Source: CAZTDU01 sp050248795 (GTDB lineage Bacteria > Pseudomonadota > Gammaproteobacteria > Burkholderiales > SG8-39). From it: a stretch of 64,000 nt of DNA. Made by a program: the position numbers and the translations under genes. How positions within the stretch are numbered: position 1 is the first letter of the stretch; each line of letters opens with the position of its first letter. The DNA is taken from positions 34,412 through 98,411 of the forward strand of contig JBFWRS010000010.1 of assembly GCA_050248795.1 (NCBI GenBank). Reading direction: 5' to 3'. Below the pieces are notes generated by a model. The model made no database searches. It worked only from the letters and a program-made list of their open reading frames with translations, and was not told the DNA's origin. Of the stretch, positions 59,763 to 64,000 are shown one piece after another.

Positions 59763-59776
59763 TTGACGCCGGTCAA
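59763..59776. promoter_or_regulatory. Crp/Fnr-type operator upstream of fhs
   Basis: Perfect palindrome TTGAC-GCCG-GTCAA, 62 bases before the fhs ATG. A minus-strand TATAGT hexamer (five of six consensus positions) is spaced to put the centre near -42.5. It is the third copy of the motif in the window. Confidence 0.75.
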
Positions 59777-59809
59777 GCGCGCAGCGCCGTGCCGGCCGAT
59801 GGACCCTCG

Positions 59810-62614
59810 CTATCCGTAGAGCAGGCCGAGCGAAGCGCCCTTGCCGTAGCCAGGGTCGCCCGGAACCGCTCCGCCCTTCGTTACCCGCACCGCGCAATAC
59901 TTGAACTCCGGAATCTTGCCGAAGGGGTCCAGCACCGGGTTGGTGAGCACGTTGGCGGCCGCCTCGTAGTAGGCGAAGGGCACGAACACCGCGCCGCGCG
60001 GCGTGCCTTCGTCGGCGCGCGCATACAGGGAAATGCTGCCGCGACGGGAGGCCACCGTGAGGATGTCGCCGGGCTTCGCGCCGAGACCGGCAAGGTCCAG
60101 CGGGTGGATGGACACCACCGGTTCCGGTTCGATCGCGTCCAGCACGCCCGCCCTGCGCGTCATCGCGCCGGTGTGCCAGTGCTCCAGCTGCCGCCCGGTG
60201 ATCAGCACCACCGGATAGTCCTTGTCCGGGCGCTCGTCGGCGCGGATCAGGTCCGCCGGCACGAACCTCGCGCGCCCGGTGGCGGTGGGGAAGACTTCGG
60301 TGAACACCACCGGGGTGCCGGCATCGCCCTCGTTCTCGCAAGGGTAGATGACGCAGGAATCGCGCTCCAGCCGTTCCCAGGTGATGCCGGCGATGGAGTT
60401 CATGCCCTTGCGCATCTCGTTGAAAACGTCCTTCGGGTGCGCGTAGTTCCAGTCCAGACCGATGCGCCGCGCGATCTCGTTGATGATCCACAGGTCCGGC
60501 TTCGCCTCGCCCGGCGGCTCGATCGCCTTTCGGCCGAGCTGGACCATGCGGTCGGTGTTGGTCACCGTGCCGTCCTTCTCCGGCCACGCGGTTGCGGGCA
60601 GCACCACGTCGGCGAGGTACGCCGTTTCGGTGAGGAAGATGTCCTGCACCACCAGGTGCTCCAGCTTCGCCATCGCCGCGCGTGCGTGCTCCGCGTCCGG
60701 GTCCGACATGGCAGGGTTCTCGCCCATGATGTACATGCCGCGGATGCGGCCGGCGTCTGCCTCGCGCATGATTTCCACCACCGTGAGGCCCGGCTTCGTT
60801 TCGAGCTTGGCGCCCCACAGCGCCTCGAAGCGCTTGTTCGCTTCCGGGTTATCCACGCGCTGGTAATCCGGATACATCATTGGGATAAGCCCCGAGTCGG
60901 ACGCGCCCTGCACGTTGTTCTGGCCGCGCAGCGGGTGCAGGCCGCAGCCCGGGCGCCCCACCTGCCCGGTCATCAGGCACAACGCGATCAGGCAGCGCGC
61001 GTTGTCGGTGCCATGCACGTGCTGAGAAATGCCCATGCCCCACAGGATCATCGAGCCCTTCGAGGTGGCGAACAGGCGCGCCACCTCGCGGATCGTCTGC
61101 GCGGGGATGCCGCAGATCGGCGCCATCTTCTCGGGCGAGAAGTCCTTCGCGTTCTCCTTCAGCGCATCGAAGCCGCTGGTGCGGTCGCGGATGAAGTCCT
61201 CGTTGACCAGGCCCTCGTCGATGATGGCGTGGATCATCGCGTTCAGCAGCGCGACGTCGGTATCGGCGTTGAACTGCAGGAAATGCGTGGCATGCCGCGC
61301 GAGTTCCGTCCTGCGCGGGTCGGCGATGATGAGCTTCACGCCGTTCTTCGCCGCATTCTTCATCCAGGTCGCCGCCACCGGATGGTTCACGGTGGGGTTG
61401 GCGCCGATGACGAACACGACTTCCGCATTCATCACGTCGCCGACCTGGTTCGACACCGCGCCCGAGCCGACGCCCTCGAGCAGCGCCGCTACCGAGGACG
61501 CGTGGCACAACCGCGTGCAGTGGTCGACGTTGTTCTGGCCGAAGCCGGTGCGCACCAGCTTCTGGAACAGGTACGCCTCCTCGTTCGAACCCTTGGCCGA
61601 GCCGAAGCCGGCGAGTGCGAAGCGGTCGGCGTCGCGGATCTTCTTCAGGCCCGAAGAGGCAAGCTCCAGCGCCTCTTCCCAGCTGGCCTCGCGGAAGGCA
61701 TCGGTCCAGTTCGCCGGGTCAACCGTGAAATGCGCGGATTTCGGCATGCCGGGCTTGCGGATCAGCGGCCTGGTCAGTCGCTGCGGATGCTGCGCGTAGT
61801 CGAAGCCGTAGCGCCCCTTGACGCACAGGCGCGAGTGGTTCGCCGGGCCGTCCCGGCCGGTGACGAACTTGATGACGTTCTTCTGCACGTGATAGGTGAG
61901 CTGGCAGCCGACGCCGCAGAACGGGCAGACCGAATCCACTTCGCGGTCCACCTGGGCCAGGGCAGCCTCTCGCGCCGGCGCCAGCGCGCCGGTCGGGCAC
62001 GCCTGCACACACTCCCCGCAGGCGACGCAGGTCGAATCCCCCATCGGGTCGTCGAAGTCGAACACGATCTTCGAGGCTTCGCCCCTGAATGCATAACCGA
62101 TGACATCGTTCACCTGCTCCTCGCGGCAGGCACGCAGGCAACGAGTGCACTGGATGCACGCATCCAGGTTCACCGCCATCGCCGGATGCGACAGGTCGGC
62201 GCGCGGCTGCGCGCGCGCCGAAAACCTCGGCTGGCCGATCGCCAGCTTCTTCGCCCACTGGTCGAGTTCCGAGCCCACGCGGTAGGCCTTCTCCGGCATG
62301 TCGGCGAGCAGCAGTTCGAGCACCAACTTCTGCGAGGTCCTCGCGCGCGCGGAGTCGCTGGTCACCTCCATGCCCTCGGTCGGGTAGCGGCAGCACGAAG
62401 GCGCGAGCGCGCGCTCGCCCTTGACCTCGACCACGCAGGCGCGGCAGTTGCCGTCCGGGCGCAGGCCGGGCGTGTAGCAAAGATGCGGGATCTCGACGCC
62501 GTGGCGCTTCGCGCACTCGATCAGCGTCTCGTCGGGGCGGCCGATGACGGTGTTGCCGTTCAGCTTGAACTCTATCGGCATCGTGGCGAGCTGCGTGGTG
62601 CTTGCGCGATCCAT
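59810..62614 (-). CDS. fdsA: NAD-dependent formate dehydrogenase alpha subunit
   Basis: A 934-residue cytoplasmic molybdo- (or tungsto-) enzyme subunit that oxidises formate to CO2. The N-terminal [2Fe-2S] domain has ligands at about Cys46, 57, 60 and 74. A cluster-binding region holds CIQCTRCLRACREE and CVACGECVQACPTGAL, and a further cluster is at VCPFCGVGCQLTYH. The bis-MGD domain includes VDHCTRLCHASS, with the metal-ligand cysteine. It is close to the FdsA of Cupriavidus. No fdsC or fdsD follows it. Start ATG lies two bases before the fdsB stop region, with AGAGGTG upstream. Confidence 0.95.
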   Translation of the reverse strand: MDRASTTQLATMPIEFKLNGNTVIGRPDETLIECAKRHGVEIPHLCYTPGLRPDGNCRACVVEVKGERALAPSCCRYPTEGMEVTSDSARARTSQKLVLELLLADMPEKAYRVGSELDQWAKKLAIGQPRFSARAQPRADLSHPAMAVNLDACIQCTRCLRACREEQVNDVIGYAFRGEASKIVFDFDDPMGDSTCVACGECVQACPTGALAPAREAALAQVDREVDSVCPFCGVGCQLTYHVQKNVIKFVTGRDGPANHSRLCVKGRYGFDYAQHPQRLTRPLIRKPGMPKSAHFTVDPANWTDAFREASWEEALELASSGLKKIRDADRFALAGFGSAKGSNEEAYLFQKLVRTGFGQNNVDHCTRLCHASSVAALLEGVGSGAVSNQVGDVMNAEVVFVIGANPTVNHPVAATWMKNAAKNGVKLIIADPRRTELARHATHFLQFNADTDVALLNAMIHAIIDEGLVNEDFIRDRTSGFDALKENAKDFSPEKMAPICGIPAQTIREVARLFATSKGSMILWGMGISQHVHGTDNARCLIALCLMTGQVGRPGCGLHPLRGQNNVQGASDSGLIPMMYPDYQRVDNPEANKRFEALWGAKLETKPGLTVVEIMREADAGRIRGMYIMGENPAMSDPDAEHARAAMAKLEHLVVQDIFLTETAYLADVVLPATAWPEKDGTVTNTDRMVQLGRKAIEPPGEAKPDLWIINEIARRIGLDWNYAHPKDVFNEMRKGMNSIAGITWERLERDSCVIYPCENEGDAGTPVVFTEVFPTATGRARFVPADLIRADERPDKDYPVVLITGRQLEHWHTGAMTRRAGVLDAIEPEPVVSIHPLDLAGLGAKPGDILTVASRRGSISLYARADEGTPRGAVFVPFAYYEAAANVLTNPVLDPFGKIPEFKYCAVRVTKGGAVPGDPGYGKGASLGLLYG

Positions 62615-62615
62615 C

Positions 62616-64000
62616 TCACTTCACCTCTTGCGGGAAGTACTTCATCACCGACAGCACCGGGTTGGGAGCCGCCTGGCCGAGACCGCAGATCGACGCGTCC
62701 ATCATCGCCTGCGACAGTTCCTGCAGCAGCGGCTGGTCCCAGCGCGCTTCTTCCATCAGCGCCAGCGCCTTGGCGGTGCCGACGCGGCAGGGCGTGCACT
62801 GACCGCAGGATTCGTCCTTGAAGAACTTCATCAGGTTCTTCGCCGCCAGCGTCGCCGTGTCCCGATCCGACAGGATCACCACCGCGGCCGAGCCGATGAA
62901 GCAGCCGTGCGGCTGCAGCGTGTCGAAATCGAGCGGAATGTCGGCCTTCGATGCCGGCAGGATGCCGCCCGAGGCGCCACCCGGCAGATAGCCGTAGAAG
63001 CGATGCCCGTCCAGCATGCCGCCGCAGTACTCGTCGATCAGCTCTTTCACCGTGATGCCGGCAGGCGCCAGGTGCACGCCCGGCTTCTTCACCCGACCGG
63101 ACACCGAGAACGAGCGCAGGCCCTTTCTGCCGTTGCGGCCCTGCGAGGCGAACCAGGCTGCGCCCTTCTCGACGATCTCGCGCACCCAGTACGCCGTCTC
63201 CATGTTGTGCTCGAGCGTCGGGTAGCCGAACAGGCCGACCTGCGCCACGTATGGCGGGCGCAGCCGCGGCATGCCGCGCTTGCCCTCGATGGACTCGATC
63301 ATCGCGGACTCCTCGCCGCAGATGTATGCACCGGCGCCGCGCCGCAGGTGGATCGGCGGCAGCGCGCAGGGCGCGTCCTTCCGGAGCTTCGCGAGTTCAC
63401 GCTCCAGCACCGCGCGGCAGCCCGCGTACTCGTCGCGCAGGTAGATCCAGATCTCGCCCACGCCGGCGCACCAGGCCGCAACCAGCATGCCTTCGAGGAA
63501 CCGGTGCGGGTCGCGCTCGAGGTAGTAGCGGTCCTTGAAGGTGCCAGGCTCGCCCTCGTCTATGTTCACTGCCATCACGCGCGGCGCGGGTTCGGCGGCG
63601 ACGATGCGCCACTTGCGCCCGGCAGGGAATCCCGCGCCACCGAGGCCGCGCAGCCCCGAGTCTTCCATGATCTTCGTGACCTCGTCGCGCGTGCGTCGCC
63701 CGGCGAGGCAATCGGCGATCAGCTTGTAGCCGCCCGCCTTGCGGTACGCGGCAAGGTCGATGTACTTCGGCACTGCGCAGCGGGTCTCCTTCGCCAGCAC
63801 CGCGGCGCGCACCTTTTCCGGCGTCGCATTCAGCACCGGGTTCTGGTGCACCACGGCGCAGGGCGCGGATTCGCAGCGGCCCACGCAGGGCGCGTGGATC
63901 ACGCGCACGTCCTTGCCGAGCATGCCGGGAAGCTTCTGCAGCAGTTCGTTCGCGCCGGCCATCTCGCAGGAAAGCGAATCGCACACGCGCACGGTGAGCG
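62616..64000 (-). CDS. fdsB: NAD-dependent formate dehydrogenase beta subunit, 5' end outside window
   Basis: At least 458 residues of the diaphorase subunit that passes electrons from FdsA to NAD+. The visible N-terminus (VCDSLSCEMAGANELLQ, then APCVGRCESAPCAVV) is a thioredoxin-like [2Fe-2S] domain, so the gene should start just beyond the window edge; a GTG near the edge would cut this domain and is unlikely. The NuoF-like part shows GLGGAGFPAGRKWR, GEPGTFKDRYYLERDP (FMN/NAD site), YICGEESAMIESIEGKRG and the [4Fe-4S] motif ESCGQCTPCRVGTAKAL. An fdsG gene is expected beyond the edge. Confidence 0.93.
   Translation of the reverse strand, partial: LTVRVCDSLSCEMAGANELLQKLPGMLGKDVRVIHAPCVGRCESAPCAVVHQNPVLNATPEKVRAAVLAKETRCAVPKYIDLAAYRKAGGYKLIADCLAGRRTRDEVTKIMEDSGLRGLGGAGFPAGRKWRIVAAEPAPRVMAVNIDEGEPGTFKDRYYLERDPHRFLEGMLVAAWCAGVGEIWIYLRDEYAGCRAVLERELAKLRKDAPCALPPIHLRRGAGAYICGEESAMIESIEGKRGMPRLRPPYVAQVGLFGYPTLEHNMETAYWVREIVEKGAAWFASQGRNGRKGLRSFSVSGRVKKPGVHLAPAGITVKELIDEYCGGMLDGHRFYGYLPGGASGGILPASKADIPLDFDTLQPHGCFIGSAAVVILSDRDTATLAAKNLMKFFKDESCGQCTPCRVGTAKALALMEEARWDQPLLQELSQAMMDASICGLGQAAPNPVLSVMKYFPQEVK

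Noticed and set aside
59741..62821. Very long open frame on the plus strand opposite fdsBA
   Set aside because: It is the mirror of a GC-rich coding sequence, has no recognisable domain and lies opposite clear fdsA/fdsB motifs.
62616..63992. GTG near the window edge as the true fdsB start
   Set aside because: It would remove the beginning of the [2Fe-2S] domain, and coding sequence continues to the edge, so the gene is treated as incomplete.

Overview
The window is about 66% GC, densely packed, and reads as a chromosomal segment of a chemolithotrophic, probably betaproteobacterial, sulfur oxidizer. That placement is inferred from the aprMBA type of sulfite-oxidation locus, soxYZAXB, Bug/TctABC transport genes, soluble NAD-linked formate dehydrogenase genes and PilA-type pilins. 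No rRNA, tRNA, CRISPR array or insertion sequence was recognised.

Layout. Positions 1-5,023 carry accessory metabolism: a truncated Bug receptor, a PEBP-like protein, an MFS carrier, an M20 amidohydrolase and a split class I hydro-lyase. Positions 5,249-20,167 are the sulfur region. aprM-aprB-aprA is followed by a hypothetical gene, a SlyD-like PPIase and a 53-residue protein, and faces sat. After chrB, a BepA-like protease, moaC and a DUF302 gene comes an ECF sigma factor whose anti-sigma factor ends in a DsrE-like domain. A divergent DsrE-like lipoprotein and soxYZAXB follow. No soxCD is present here. Sox would oxidise thiosulfate, and AprBA plus Sat would turn sulfite into sulfate with ATP formation.

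Positions 20,178-34,181 form a glycan and type IV pilin island. It holds two nearly identical tandem pilin genes with sigma-54-like promoters, one OGT-like TPR protein, four TPR-GT9-like proteins, a GT2, three methyltransferases and two 2OG-Fe(II) oxygenases. Pilin or surface-glycan modification is the likely theme.

Positions 34,585-47,253 form a signalling island, all on the minus strand: a GAF/HD-GYP protein, a GAF-fused PilB/GspE-like ATPase, a CNB-rhodanese fusion, a class II cyclic-nucleotide phosphodiesterase, a CHASE2-adenylate cyclase, a double-FHA protein, a PP2C phosphatase and a CHASE2-Ser/Thr kinase. Cyclic-nucleotide and phosphoprotein signalling are encoded together, next to a pilus-type motor.

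Positions 47,577-64,000 form an oxalate/formate/C1 region: oxc, frc and a formyl-THF-hydrolase-like gene, a Crp/Fnr regulator, tctCBA, a universal stress protein, an ArsB/NhaD-type carrier, terC, fhs and fdsBA (fdsB incomplete at the edge). A perfect palindrome TTGAC-N4-GTCAA lies 55-63 bases upstream of the oxc, tctC and fhs start codons, each time about 42 bases from a plausible transcription start. With the FNR-like ETLSR recognition helix of the linked regulator, this suggests a local oxalate/formate regulon.
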